DNA from: Bacteroidaceae bacterium
Lineage (GTDB): Bacteria > Bacteroidota > Bacteroidia > Bacteroidales > Bacteroidaceae
Reading direction: 5' to 3'
NCBI GenBank assembly: GCA_017940185.1
Contig: JAGAZE010000038.1
Coordinates: forward strand, 1-64,000
DNA length: 64,000 nucleotides
Positions 54,950 through 62,757 of the stretch are shown here, piece after piece. The translations under genes and the position numbers were made by a program. Under the pieces are notes generated by a model. That model did not search any database. It had not been told where the DNA came from and worked only from the letters and a program-made list of their open reading frames with translations. Each line of letters starts with the position of its first letter. Within the stretch, counting starts at the first letter, position 1.

Positions 54950-55408
54950 TCAGGCTTTGCTGCGGCGCACTTGGAAAAACTGCTGCATCAGCGCAGCACA
55001 TTCGTCGTGGAGCACGCCTGCCGTCACCTGTGTCTTCGGATGCAGCACGCCGTGGGTGCAGGTGGTGTAGCCCCGCTTGGGGTCGGGAGCACCATAGACG
55101 ATGCGTTTCAGCTGTGCCCATCCCAGCGCGCCGGCACACATCGGACACGGTTCCACGGTGACATATAGTGTGCAGTCGGTGAGGTATTTCCCTCCCAAAG
55201 CGCTGGCGGCTGCCGTCAGTGCCAGCATCTCGGCATGGGCAGTGACATCGCCCAGACGCTCTGTCATGTTATGCGCACGCGCAAGGATACGACCGCCGGC
55301 CACCACTATGGCACCGATGGGCACCTCGCCTTCGGCATAGGCTGCCTCGGCCTCGGCCAATGCCTTGCGCATCATGGCTTCGTCGGTCTGTCGTTGTTCT
55401 TCTGTCAT
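54950..55408 (-). CDS. tadA: tRNA-specific adenosine deaminase TadA
   Basis: A 152-residue zinc deaminase that makes inosine at the wobble base of tRNA-Arg(ACG). Zinc motifs are HAE (about 59-61) and PCPMC (about 87-91), with the catalytic Glu in HAE. Length fits the family. The ATG at 55406-55408 is chosen; an upstream extension crosses the promoter and the 46-bp repeat. Single gene, transcribed away from birA. Confidence 0.94.
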   Translation of the reverse strand: MTEEQRQTDEAMMRKALAEAEAAYAEGEVPIGAIVVAGGRILARAHNMTERLGDVTAHAEMLALTAAASALGGKYLTDCTLYVTVEPCPMCAGALGWAQLKRIVYGAPDPKRGYTTCTHGVLHPKTQVTAGVLHDECAALMQQFFQVRRSKA

Positions 55409-55464
55409 CGTATTCCCCGTTGTCGGCTGCCCATCTGTGAAAAGCGCAGCGTGGTTATGCCCTG

Positions 55465-55510
55465 CAAATATAAGCGCAATTATTGGAAGTGCCGGCAAAA
55501 GTGCCTATTT
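55465..55510. repeat. 46-bp direct repeat, left copy
   Basis: Identical to 57067-57112 (begins CAAATATAAGCGCAATTATT, ends AAGTGCCTATTT). It holds the tadA -7 box on the minus strand (TATATTTG, 55465-55472). The pair brackets the AAA ATPase gene. Confidence 0.95.
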
Positions 55511-55540
55511 AAATAAACAATGTAGATTTTCGATAAATAG

Positions 55541-55571
55541 TTTGTTGTATAAAAGATTTCGTTTAATTTTG
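55541..55571 (+). promoter_or_regulatory. Promoter of the ATPase gene
   Basis: TTTG (55541-55544), 19-base spacer, TAATTTTG (55564-55571), 43 bases before the ATG; it lies inside the inserted segment. Confidence 0.75.
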
Positions 55572-55614
55572 CAACGAAACGTTATTGCTGTAAAATTTAC
55601 AAGCGTAAAATTCT

Positions 55615-56973
55615 ATGAAAAAGTTCTATGACAGAGTGCTCGAAATGGCCGAGCTTAGGGAAATGCAACGTCAGGCGTACCACGATTATTCACGATTTGT
55701 CGTGCTTACAGGCCGTAGACGTGTGGGTAAGACAAGCCTTGTATATAGACTTATCAGTGAGACGCAGAAAGATGCCTCTGGTCTCTACTTCTTTGTTAGC
55801 AGAAAGACGGAGGCCATGCTCGTAAGAGCTTTTGCACAGGAGGTTCGCGAAAAGCTCGGGGAGTTCGTTCCTGATGGAATAAATTCGTTTCGTGAACTCT
55901 TTCAGATGATACTGGAGATTGGAAAACGTAAGAAGTTCACCCTCTTTATTGATGAGTTTCAGGAGTTTGATAATATCGATGTTGGCATCTTTAGTGACAT
56001 ACAGGAGCTATGGGACAAATACAAGAAGCTGACCAACGTTTGTCTGATAGTATCAGGCTCTATATTCCGCATGATGGAAAAGATTTTCAAAGAAGAAGAA
56101 CAACCCCTCTTTGGCAGGGATGACTGCACAATTAAGCTGAAGCCTTTCACAACGGAGACCATAAAGGAAATACTCGGTGACTACAAGCCCCAATATACTT
56201 CAGAAGATCTTCTTGCTCTTTGGACTATTACCGGTGGGGTGGCCCGATACATCGAACTCCTCATGAACAACAGATGTACAGACGTAAAAAAGATGATCCG
56301 CTACGTCTGTTCAAGCGGCGAAAGCTACTTCGTGGACGAAGGGAAAAAGATACTCATCCAGGAGTTTGGCAAGCAGTATGGCACGTATTTCAGCATTCTT
56401 GATCAGATAGCCCACGGTGATGTTACGCAAAGCGAGATAGAAGGGGCCTTGGGAATGAAAAGTCTCGGCGGACAAATGAAGTTGTTGGAAGAGAAATACG
56501 GCATTATCAAGAAGAAACGTCCGATTGGTGCTAAAGAAGGTAGCCAGACAGTGCGATATGAAATACAAGACAACTTCTTTCGTTTCTGGTTTCGCTACAT
56601 TCACAGATACGCTGCTCTTATCGAACTACAGAATATGCCTGCATTGGAGAAAATCATGACCGACGACTACACCACATTCTCTGGTATAGCCTTGGAAAGT
56701 TGGTTTCGTCAGAAGATGATGGAGAGCTGTCAATACAAGCAGATTGGCGGCTGGTGGCAACCGAATGGTGTAAACGCAAAGGGCAACAAAGATGATTTTG
56801 AGATTGATATTGTAGCCGAAACGCTTGAAGGCAACGTGGAAGTGTATGAGGTGAAGCGCAATCCCCAGAAGTACTCACCTGCCCGACTGGAAGAAAAAGT
56901 AGCAGAAATGAAGCGACGCATATTTCGTGGCAAAGAAGTAAAACAGAGGGGGCTGTCTATGGAAGATATGTAG
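55615..56973 (+). CDS. AAA ATPase with C-terminal DUF234-type domain
   Basis: A 452-residue protein of the archaeal-type ATPase_2/DUF234 family, common as accessory genes in Bacteroidetes. Walker A GRRRVGKTS (33-41), Walker B LFIDEFQEF (about 110-118), arginine-rich sensor region GSIFRMM, then a winged-helix (about 260-310) and a C-terminal region with EIDIVAE...EVYEVKR, a pattern like the PD-(D/E)xK nuclease core (Asp, then E-x-K). Composition is AT-richer than its neighbours. It has its own promoter and is bracketed by a perfect 46-bp direct repeat, so it was inserted between tadA and birA. Biological role is unknown; defence or mobile-element functions have been suggested for relatives. 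Confidence 0.85.
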   Translation: MKKFYDRVLEMAELREMQRQAYHDYSRFVVLTGRRRVGKTSLVYRLISETQKDASGLYFFVSRKTEAMLVRAFAQEVREKLGEFVPDGINSFRELFQMILEIGKRKKFTLFIDEFQEFDNIDVGIFSDIQELWDKYKKLTNVCLIVSGSIFRMMEKIFKEEEQPLFGRDDCTIKLKPFTTETIKEILGDYKPQYTSEDLLALWTITGGVARYIELLMNNRCTDVKKMIRYVCSSGESYFVDEGKKILIQEFGKQYGTYFSILDQIAHGDVTQSEIEGALGMKSLGGQMKLLEEKYGIIKKKRPIGAKEGSQTVRYEIQDNFFRFWFRYIHRYAALIELQNMPALEKIMTDDYTTFSGIALESWFRQKMMESCQYKQIGGWWQPNGVNAKGNKDDFEIDIVAETLEGNVEVYEVKRNPQKYSPARLEEKVAEMKRRIFRGKEVKQRGLSMEDM

Positions 56974-57066
56974 GAATGGGGCTTTTGGAGAGGTGCAAAG
57001 CCATATTGGTCGTGTCATTTGAAGTATGGGCTTAATCGAAGAAATAGCACACCTTGTATTTGTTGC

Positions 57067-57112
57067 CAAATATAAGCGCAATTATTGGAAGTGCCGGCAA
57101 AAGTGCCTATTT
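57067..57112. repeat. 46-bp direct repeat, right copy
   Basis: Identical to 55465-55510. This copy retains the birA promoter (-33 TTG inside it, -7 at its right edge). Confidence 0.95.
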
Positions 57113-57115
57113 TTG
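57085..57115 (+). promoter_or_regulatory. Promoter of birA-pyrH
   Basis: TTG (57085-57087), 20-base spacer, TATTTTTG (57108-57115). The -7 box spans the right edge of the 46-bp repeat; the left copy ends CTATTTAAA and has lost it. Confidence 0.75.
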
Positions 57116-57148
57116 CAATGACAACTTGTGCCCGACACTTCTGCTTTC

Positions 57149-57904
57149 ATGCCCGACGTATATTCCATACACCTTGCGGAGACCGACTCCACCAACCGCT
57201 ATCTGCTCGATGCCTATCGTGCAGCGGCTGATGATGCCCCTCTGCGAAAAGCGGAGGTTGTGGTGGTGCGTGCCGACTTCCAGACGGCCGGACGCGGACA
57301 GGGCAGCAATCGTTGGGCGAGCGAACAGGGGAAAAACCTGCTCTGCTCCATCCTCATGCAGCCAAGGGGAGTGATGGCTGCGCAGCAGTACATCCTCTCT
57401 ATGGCAGGTGCGCTCGCTCTCTTCGATGTGCTCAAACCGCTCGGCGAGGGTTTCACCCTGAAATGGCCCAACGATGTCTACTGGCACGACAGCAAACTCA
57501 GCGGCACGCTCATTGAGACGACGCTGAAGGGTAGCTGCATAGAGGCGTGCATCTTCGGCATCGGGCTCAACGTCAACCAGCAGCACTTCCCTGCCGACGT
57601 ACCCAACCCCGTCAGTCTGCGCCATATCGTAGGCGTCGATACCGATGTGTGCCACTGGCTCGACAGCATCGTGACAGCATTCCGTCAACGTATGGATGCT
57701 GTCAACAGTGGGGCTTACGCCGCCCTGCGCGCCGACTACCATGCAGCACTCTACCGCCGCACGGGCACGCATGCCTATCGCGACAGCCAAGGCATATTCC
57801 GCGCCACCATGCAGGGCGTGGCAGACGACGGACATCTGCTCCTGCGCGACACAGAAGGCACGCTGCGACGCTATGCCGTGAAAGAGGTGGAGTACATACT
57901 GTGA
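57149..57904 (+). CDS. birA: Biotin--[acetyl-CoA-carboxylase] ligase BirA
   Basis: A 251-residue enzyme that activates biotin to biotinyl-AMP and attaches it to carboxylase carrier proteins. TDSTNRYLL near the start, the nucleotide loop TAGRGQGSNRW (about 47-57), KWPNDVYW (about 109-116), and the GIGLNVN segment are family marks. The N-terminal DNA-binding domain of E. coli BirA is absent, so it is a monofunctional (class I) ligase. An in-frame GTG at 57128 could add seven residues; I prefer the ATG at 57149. It precedes pyrH by 31 bases. Confidence 0.93.
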   Translation: MPDVYSIHLAETDSTNRYLLDAYRAAADDAPLRKAEVVVVRADFQTAGRGQGSNRWASEQGKNLLCSILMQPRGVMAAQQYILSMAGALALFDVLKPLGEGFTLKWPNDVYWHDSKLSGTLIETTLKGSCIEACIFGIGLNVNQQHFPADVPNPVSLRHIVGVDTDVCHWLDSIVTAFRQRMDAVNSGAYAALRADYHAALYRRTGTHAYRDSQGIFRATMQGVADDGHLLLRDTEGTLRRYAVKEVEYIL

Positions 57905-57935
57905 TAGAGTAATCAACAACAAACACACAATACTC

Positions 57936-58646
57936 ATGAAACGTTTCAACCGAATACTTCTCAAGCTCAGCGGCGAGAGCCTGATGGGCGCTCAGGGCTA
58001 CGGCATCGACAGCGGACGGCTGGCCGATTATGCCCGACAGATAAAAGACATTCACACCATGGGCGTGCAGATAGGCATCGTCATCGGCGGCGGCAACATC
58101 TTCCGCGGCATGAGCGGCGCAGCCAAAGGCTTCGACCGCGTGAAGGGCGACCAGATGGGCATGCTCGCCACCGTTATCAACTCCCTCGCATTATGTTCAG
58201 CCCTCAAGGCTGAGGGCGTGCCCAGTCAGGTGCTCACCGCCATACGCATGGAGCCCATAGGTGAGTTCTACAGCAAGGACCGCGCCCTCGAGGCCCTCGA
58301 GGCCGGCAAGGTGTGCATCTTCTCCGGTGGCACGGGCTCACCCTATTTCACCACCGACACGGGCTCCTCGCTGCGCGGCATCGAGATAGAGGCCGACGTG
58401 ATGCTGAAAGGCACACGCGTCGACGGCATCTACACTGCCGACCCGGAGAAAGACCCCACGGCGGTGAAGTTCGACGAGATAAGCTACGACGAAGTGCTCG
58501 CACGCGGACTCAAGGTGATGGATCTCACCGCCGTGGTGATGTGCAAGGAAAACGGCTTGCCCATCTATGTCTTCAACATGGATCGGTTCGGCAACCTCCG
58601 CCGTGTGATGGAAGGCGACAACATCGGCACCCTCGTGCATCCGTAA
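57936..58646 (+). CDS. pyrH: Uridylate kinase PyrH (UMP kinase)
   Basis: A 236-residue amino-acid-kinase-fold UMP kinase making UDP. Signatures: RILLKLSGESLMG (5-17), VIGGGNIFRG (about 50-59), GTGSPYFTTDTGSSLR (about 130-145), and KGTRVDGIYTADPEKDP (about 153-169), all typical of bacterial PyrH. Length is standard. Second gene of the birA-pyrH unit. No terminator is obvious before the convergent restriction-gene remnant 36 bases on. Confidence 0.97.
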   Translation: MKRFNRILLKLSGESLMGAQGYGIDSGRLADYARQIKDIHTMGVQIGIVIGGGNIFRGMSGAAKGFDRVKGDQMGMLATVINSLALCSALKAEGVPSQVLTAIRMEPIGEFYSKDRALEALEAGKVCIFSGGTGSPYFTTDTGSSLRGIEIEADVMLKGTRVDGIYTADPEKDPTAVKFDEISYDEVLARGLKVMDLTAVVMCKENGLPIYVFNMDRFGNLRRVMEGDNIGTLVHP

Positions 58647-58681
58647 ATACACGCCTCGCCTACCATTTCCCACCAAGCGCG

Positions 58682-59125
58682 CTACACAAACAACTGTCCT
58701 GTGGCTGCGGATAGTGACACTTTGCAATATCGGGCAATATCGGCGAGGGTGGCACCATTGCCCGCCAAGCCATAGAAGTTGTCCTCGCTCACGAGCACGT
58801 ACTCCCATTCGCGTCCCATTCGCTGTATGGGCTTCAGTTCGTTGACCTTACTCGTCCATTCCACCGCCGCGGTCTGCTTCTGCCGCACATTCCTGTCTTG
58901 TATTTTGTCGTTGCCTTTCGTCTCTATCAGATACACTTTCTCCTTGGTTGCGACAATAAAGTCGGGATGATAGGTGGCCATGAGTCCGTCGCTGCGCATG
59001 TAGTAGATGACAGCAAACGGGTGCATATTCTCGCTGATTTTCAAGAAGCGTTCCACCGCTCCGTCTTTGTCCAGAAATTCTATGAACGCCCTTTCCAATC
59101 CTCCGCCCTGCGTGGGATAGCCTCC
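58682..59125 (-). pseudogene. C-terminal remnant of a type III restriction enzyme (Res) subunit
   Basis: About 148 codons without an ATG start: the frame begins after an in-frame TGA at 59126-59128, inside the inverted-repeat element. The sequence (GGGLERAFIEFLDKDGAVERF, then SDGLMATYHPDFIV, VYLIETKGNDK and ...NVRQKQTAAVEW) matches the C-terminal nuclease part of type III restriction/helicase (Res) subunits; PD...IETKG is the PD-(D/E)xK active site. The helicase part and the modification gene are missing. The 5' break coincides with the inverted-repeat arm at 59112, so the element's insertion or an associated rearrangement probably truncated it. The stop codon and the 3' end look intact. Confidence 0.75.
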
Positions 59126-59252
59126 TCACTCTTCTATCAGAATTGCCATTTTGCCTGCACGCTTGCACCAAACGCGATAACGACCTGACCTTCAGTGCGC
59201 TGCGAGGTGTAAGCGTTTTTTTTTGCTTACACTCGCCTGCACTCGCCTGCAA
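59112..59252. repeat. Inverted-repeat arm, left
   Basis: Begins GTGGGATAGCC. The first ~70 bases are identical to the reverse complement of 59640-59709; similarity continues with a few mismatches through a GGTGTAAGC...GCTTACAC hairpin to about 59252. Confidence 0.9.
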
Positions 59253-59321
59253 CATCTACGACAAACGATGGGGTCTTGGCAGGAAACAGCGCAGCGCAAG
59301 TGTAGCCCAATTGCAGTGTGA

Positions 59322-59431
59322 TTGGGCTTTACTTGCATTGCAATTGGGCTTTACTTGGGTTGTGATTGGGCAACACTTGCATTGCAATCGGGCAATACTT
59401 GGAGCGTGATCAGGCAATACTTGCCAAGAAG
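59322..59431 (+). repeat. 22-bp tandem repeat array C, five units
   Basis: Unit starts at 59322, 59344, 59366, 59388 and 59410 (TTGGGCTTTACTTGCATTGC and variants TTGGGCAACACTTGC, TCGGGCAATACTTGG). It lies in the interior of the inverted-repeat element. Units are more diverged than in array B. Confidence 0.88.
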
Positions 59432-59569
59432 GCCCTCAACACTGGGAGCGCAGACGCCCTCGATAGCACTCGTATCACTATTGCGCCATCTGCTTCGCAA
59501 GCCGATGAACGTATCCTCTTCGCCTTTCTCTTCGGCTGGTGTCCTTCGGTTCCTCTCTTCCCTTATTGG

Positions 59570-59709
59570 TGCAGGCAGTGTAAGCGGGTGTAAGCAAAAA
59601 AAACTCGCTTACACCTCGCAGCAACTTGAAGGTCAGGCCGTTATCGCGTTTGGTGCAAGCGTGCAGGCAAAATGGCAATTCTGATAGAAGAGTGAGGAGG
59701 CTATCCCAC
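59570..59709. repeat. Inverted-repeat arm, right
   Basis: Reverse complement of the left arm. It ends in CTATCCCAC, which is also the last nine bases (stop included) of the adjoining DUF4834 fragment. It includes the hairpin TGTAAGCAAAAAAAACTCGCTTACA. Confidence 0.9.
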
Positions 59710-59786
59710 CTCTTCGAAGTCGACATATTCCCCCTCGTCGGTCACGTCGTCGGTCTGCTGCGCTGTGGAAGTGGTGTCTGTGCGTG
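59701..59786 (-). pseudogene. Duplicated 3' end of the DUF4834 gene
   Basis: Reading on the minus strand, it ends in ...AQQTDDVTDEGEYVDFEEVG-stop, versus ...AQQTDDVANEGEYVDFEEVG-stop in the intact gene at 60716-60970. The first ~65 bases have three mismatches to the intact gene; similarity then fades. No upstream part remains. It is a diverged allele fragment on the far side of the HEPN-nucleotidyltransferase pair. Confidence 0.85.
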
Positions 59787-59796
59787 TGTTGTGTTG

Positions 59797-60222
59797 CTAT
59801 GGTTTTAAGGGGGTATACATCCCTTTGTTTTTTATATATCGTTTGATTTTCTCAATAAGTTGTCGGGCTGGTTCTATACGCGAGCGGATTTCTTCTTCCG
59901 AAACGTCATAAGAACAATTGTAGTCAGCGTTCTCGCGCATGGTTTGCATCTGCGCATAGAAGCGTCCATCCTCCACTGGAAACAGTTCCGTTTTCACGAA
60001 ATACTGTTGAAAACGTATAACTGCACCTTTGTGGGTTCCTACTTCATGTCCCTCGCTGATAAGCAAAGCACTCACTGCATGGAAAAGAGCATAGTAAAGA
60101 CGATTGGCCAACGTGTTCCACAAACCGGCCTTGCACAACACGGACTGTTCGGCAAAGGTATGTTCTGCCTTTTCCATTTCCATCTCTATGATAATCCGTC
60201 TATCCTCTTCCTTAAGACTCAT
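59797..60222 (-). CDS. HEPN-domain protein (probable HepT-type toxin)
   Basis: A 141-residue helical protein of the HEPN family (PF05168 type): ANRLYYALFHAVSALLISEG (about 36-55), HKGAVIRFQQYFVK (about 64-77) and a RENADYNCSY segment (about 95-104) where HEPN RNases carry Arg-x4-6-His. Here the expected His is replaced (Arg...Tyr), so RNase activity is uncertain. It overlaps the nucleotidyltransferase gene by 11 bases. Such pairs act as toxin-antitoxin modules in which the nucleotidyltransferase modifies the HEPN protein. AT-rich compared with neighbours. Confidence 0.83.
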   Translation of the reverse strand: MSLKEEDRRIIIEMEMEKAEHTFAEQSVLCKAGLWNTLANRLYYALFHAVSALLISEGHEVGTHKGAVIRFQQYFVKTELFPVEDGRFYAQMQTMRENADYNCSYDVSEEEIRSRIEPARQLIEKIKRYIKNKGMYTPLKP

Positions 60223-60535
60223 AAATCAATTTCTTGTCTTTTTCAACATTAAAGTAAAACATCGAATGAGGAGTGTTATACCACTCTTCCTTGGTGTAGG
60301 TATGAATGCTGAAGTATTGCCACAAATCAAATCCCCGTTCCATAATTGGATAGGCATAGTTGGCAAAATCTGATACTTCTCTTCTTGGCTTGTCAAGGAG
60401 CAATAGCAAATCCCAGTCGGAGTCTTCATGATGGTCGCCACGTGCCCGAGAGCCATAGAGATAAAGACTACTTCCCTTTGGCAGCACGTTGTGTGCCGCT
60501 TGCCTGATGCTGTCTATAATCTTACCCACTTCCAT
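60212..60535 (-). CDS. Minimal nucleotidyltransferase (MntA-type antitoxin)
   Basis: A 107-residue protein with the nucleotidyltransferase signature YGSRARGDHHEDSDWDLL (about 27-44), giving GSR and the two metal-binding Asp residues. Minimal nucleotidyltransferases paired with HEPN proteins transfer AMP to the toxin and neutralise it. First gene of the pair (antitoxin first), overlapping the next by 11 bases. I see no good consensus promoter in the 180 AT-rich bases upstream. Confidence 0.87.
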   Translation of the reverse strand: MEVGKIIDSIRQAAHNVLPKGSSLYLYGSRARGDHHEDSDWDLLLLLDKPRREVSDFANYAYPIMERGFDLWQYFSIHTYTKEEWYNTPHSMFYFNVEKDKKLIYES

Positions 60536-60715
60536 AAGCGTTGTTTGTTGTATTTACCTTTGCTCCCTATTATATAAACACGATGCAAGTATACTCAATT
60601 ATTTTCAAACTATGAGCAAAATTCGGTAAAAAAGTGCCCCTTCCGGAATTTGGAGTGATGGCTGTGAAATACCTATCACACTAAATTTTGGATGAGCCAA
60701 TTATATGTAGAGTGT

Positions 60716-60970
60716 CTATCCCACCTCTTCGAAGTCGACATATTCCCCCTCGTTGGCCACGTCGTCGGTCTGCTGTGCTGAAGTCGTTGTGCTTGTTCGT
60801 GATGTGCGTTGCTGTCGGCGTTGCTGTTGAGGCGAGGCTTCGCTACGGCGACCGAGGCGTTCGAGTTGCTGCTTTGTGCGCCGCACCCACCACAACGCTG
60901 CCGCTGCCAAGAGGAAGACAAGCAGGATGATGAAGAAGACGATGCTGGCTAAAAATTTGAGGATGAACAT
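60716..60970 (-). CDS. DUF4834 family small membrane protein
   Basis: An 84-residue protein: one transmembrane segment (about 5-28, FLASIVFFIILLVFLLAAAALWW), a basic stretch (about 29-62) with many Gln/Arg/Ser/Thr residues, and an acidic C-terminus NEGEYVDFEEVG. It is a conserved Bacteroidales small protein of unknown function, here following pssA by 21 bases. Its 3' end exists a second time at 59701-59786. Confidence 0.8.
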   Translation of the reverse strand: MFILKFLASIVFFIILLVFLLAAAALWWVRRTKQQLERLGRRSEASPQQQRRQQRTSRTSTTTSAQQTDDVANEGEYVDFEEVG

Positions 60971-60991
60971 GATGTGGGATTCTTGTCGTGA

Positions 60992-61714
60992 TCAGTGTGT
61001 GTCGGTGGTGGCTGTGCGTTGTGTGCAGAGTGAGAGGATGACGTAGAGCACCACGATGATGGCCAGTGCCACGATGCCGAGTGTGAGCAGCAGTGCTGCG
61101 CTGACGAGCAGGAAGGCATAGCGCACCTCGTTGCCATGCCATCCCCAGTGCTTGAACTTCAGGGCAAACAGCGGTACCTCGGCCACGAGCATCCAGCAGC
61201 TGAGCGCTATGAGCGCCAGCGTGATGAGGCATGCGTAGGGCAGGGTGACAGCCTGCTCTGCCGTGCCGATGATGAGCGCACCCCAGAAGAGGGCGTTGGC
61301 AGGCGTCGGCAGGCCGATGAAAGAGGTGGCCTGCCGCTCGTCGAGGTTGAACTTGGCCAGCCGGTAAGCCGAAAATCCCGCCATGAGGAAGGCCGTGTAG
61401 GGCAGCAGTGTGCCGACGATGGGCACGTCGGAGGTCGCCCATGCAGGGTAGGGCAGGAGCTGCAACACCACAAACACCATCATGGCCGGTGCCACACCGA
61501 AGGTAACCACATCGGCCAGCGAGTCGAGCTCCTTGCCGATGGGCGACGACACGCCGAGCAGGCGCGCCACCATGCCGTCGAAGAAGTCGAACACGGCACC
61601 GGCGATGATACACAGAAAGGCAAGGTCGATATCACCCTGCAAGGCAAAGGTGACGGCTATGCAGCCCGAGATGAGGTTGCAGCAGGTGATGATGTTGGGC
61701 AGTTGGCGTAGCAC
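60992..61714 (-). CDS. pssA: CDP-diacylglycerol--serine O-phosphatidyltransferase
   Basis: A 240-residue membrane enzyme making phosphatidylserine. The CDP-alcohol phosphatidyltransferase motif is complete: [20 protein letters not shown] then LAD (D-G-x2-A-R-x8-G-x3-D-x3-D). About seven hydrophobic segments follow. The start appears to be GTG (61712-61714), directly before [12 protein letters not shown]; no ATG lies in a sensible position, and the long upstream open frame overlaps psd. It works with psd next door to make phosphatidylethanolamine. Confidence 0.93.
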   Translation of the reverse strand: MLRQLPNIITCCNLISGCIAVTFALQGDIDLAFLCIIAGAVFDFFDGMVARLLGVSSPIGKELDSLADVVTFGVAPAMMVFVVLQLLPYPAWATSDVPIVGTLLPYTAFLMAGFSAYRLAKFNLDERQATSFIGLPTPANALFWGALIIGTAEQAVTLPYACLITLALIALSCWMLVAEVPLFALKFKHWGWHGNEVRYAFLLVSAALLLTLGIVALAIIVVLYVILSLCTQRTATTDTH

Positions 61715-61797
61715 GTGGTGAGTGGTGGTTGTTGCTGTGGTACAGCGATATACGGGACGGGAGGGGCGGGTGTTTGAGGGGTGGTGTTTTTGGGGAG

Positions 61798-62514
61798 TCA
61801 CTCCATGGTGAGCGTGAGTCCTGACGGCATTTTGGCTATCACTGTCATGTCGCCGGTGGTAGACTGTCCCATGCTCACGCACGGTGTGGAGCCTGCGGGC
61901 AGGTAGACATCGACGCGCGAGCCAAACTTGATGAATCCCATGTGGTCGTCGATGTAGCAGTCTTCCCCCTCCTTGGCGTAGGTGACGATGCGTCGCGCCA
62001 TGGCTCCGGCAATCTGCCGGCACAGCACGGTGTGTCCGTCGGGTGTGTCGATGAGCACGTCGGCATGCTCGTTCTCCTCGCTGGCCTTGGGCAGCCAGGC
62101 CTTGTGGTAGTTGCCTTTGTGGTGGCTCACCTGCTTCACTCTTCCCTCGACGGGAAACCAGTTGGCGTGCACATTGAGCGGACTCATGAAGATGCTTATC
62201 ATGAGCCGTCGGTCGTGGAAGTAGGTGTTCTCGTCCACCTCTTCGAGCACTACTATCTTTCCGTCGGCCGGTGCCACTACGATGCCTTCGGCCTCCTGCC
62301 CCGGGAAGCGCCGGCGCGGACAGCGGAAGAAGTTGAGCACGGCAATGTAGAGCACGGCCGACAAGACGATGAAAATCCAGAAGGGCCACTTGGCATCTAT
62401 CAGCCGCCACAACACCACGGCCACAGCCACGATGAGGAAGAGGCTGTAGAAGAGCGTTGCCGTGCCCTCGCTATGTATGCGGATGTCTTTGAGCTGGCGT
62501 ATTTTGCGTCCCAT
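61798..62514 (-). CDS. psd: Phosphatidylserine decarboxylase
   Basis: A 238-residue pyruvoyl-dependent decarboxylase of the short type. Two N-terminal membrane segments (about 20-60), then [24 protein letters not shown], and the self-cleavage region with [14 protein letters not shown]: the Ser of GSR would become the pyruvoyl group, as in the short archaeal-type Psd, in place of the LGST of E. coli. First gene of psd-pssA-DUF4834. Confidence 0.94.
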   Translation of the reverse strand: MGRKIRQLKDIRIHSEGTATLFYSLFLIVAVAVVLWRLIDAKWPFWIFIVLSAVLYIAVLNFFRCPRRRFPGQEAEGIVVAPADGKIVVLEEVDENTYFHDRRLMISIFMSPLNVHANWFPVEGRVKQVSHHKGNYHKAWLPKASEENEHADVLIDTPDGHTVLCRQIAGAMARRIVTYAKEGEDCYIDDHMGFIKFGSRVDVYLPAGSTPCVSMGQSTTGDMTVIAKMPSGLTLTME

Positions 62515-62545
62515 AGTAGAGAATAAGTATCGAGTTTATAATCTA

Positions 62546-62576
62546 CAAAGGTATGACAATTCCTGAAACTGACAAA
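62546..62576 (-). promoter_or_regulatory. Promoter of psd-pssA-DUF4834
   Basis: Minus strand TTTG (62573-62576), 19-base spacer, TACCTTTG (62546-62553), 31 bases before the psd ATG. Confidence 0.8.
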
Positions 62577-62673
62577 ATATGGGGGGTAAAGTTGGGGGAG
62601 GTACGAGTGCTTAGGCGTAGCTGTGCCCAAAATAAGGGGGAAGACAAGATGAAAATAAATAGCGCGGCACCTA

Positions 62674-62704
62674 TTGCGGGCACGGCAAAAGATACGTACC
62701 TTTG
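62674..62704 (+). promoter_or_regulatory. Promoter of dnaE
   Basis: TTG (62674-62676), 20-base spacer, TACCTTTG (62697-62704), 53 bases before the dnaE ATG. Confidence 0.78.
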
Positions 62705-62757
62705 AACCTTGTCACGACCATCCGTTTTTCACACCATTATATATATAGTAACTTGTT

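Noticed and set aside
59143-59726. Short frames with a shared PFCLHACTKRDN sequence as a protein family
   Set aside because: They are the two arms of one inverted repeat read in the same sense, so the likeness is at DNA level.
60555-60562. Plus-strand TACCTTTG upstream of the nucleotidyltransferase gene as its promoter
   Set aside because: It points the wrong way for the minus-strand pair, and no plus-strand gene or -33 element accompanies it.
54712-60715. A classical transposon, prophage or integrative element covering the accessory patch
   Set aside because: No transposase, integrase, phage or conjugation gene is seen; housekeeping genes (tadA, birA, pyrH) are interspersed.
61715-62410. 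Upstream extension of pssA
   Set aside because: It is a shadow frame of psd; the enzyme begins at the GTG before LRQLPN.
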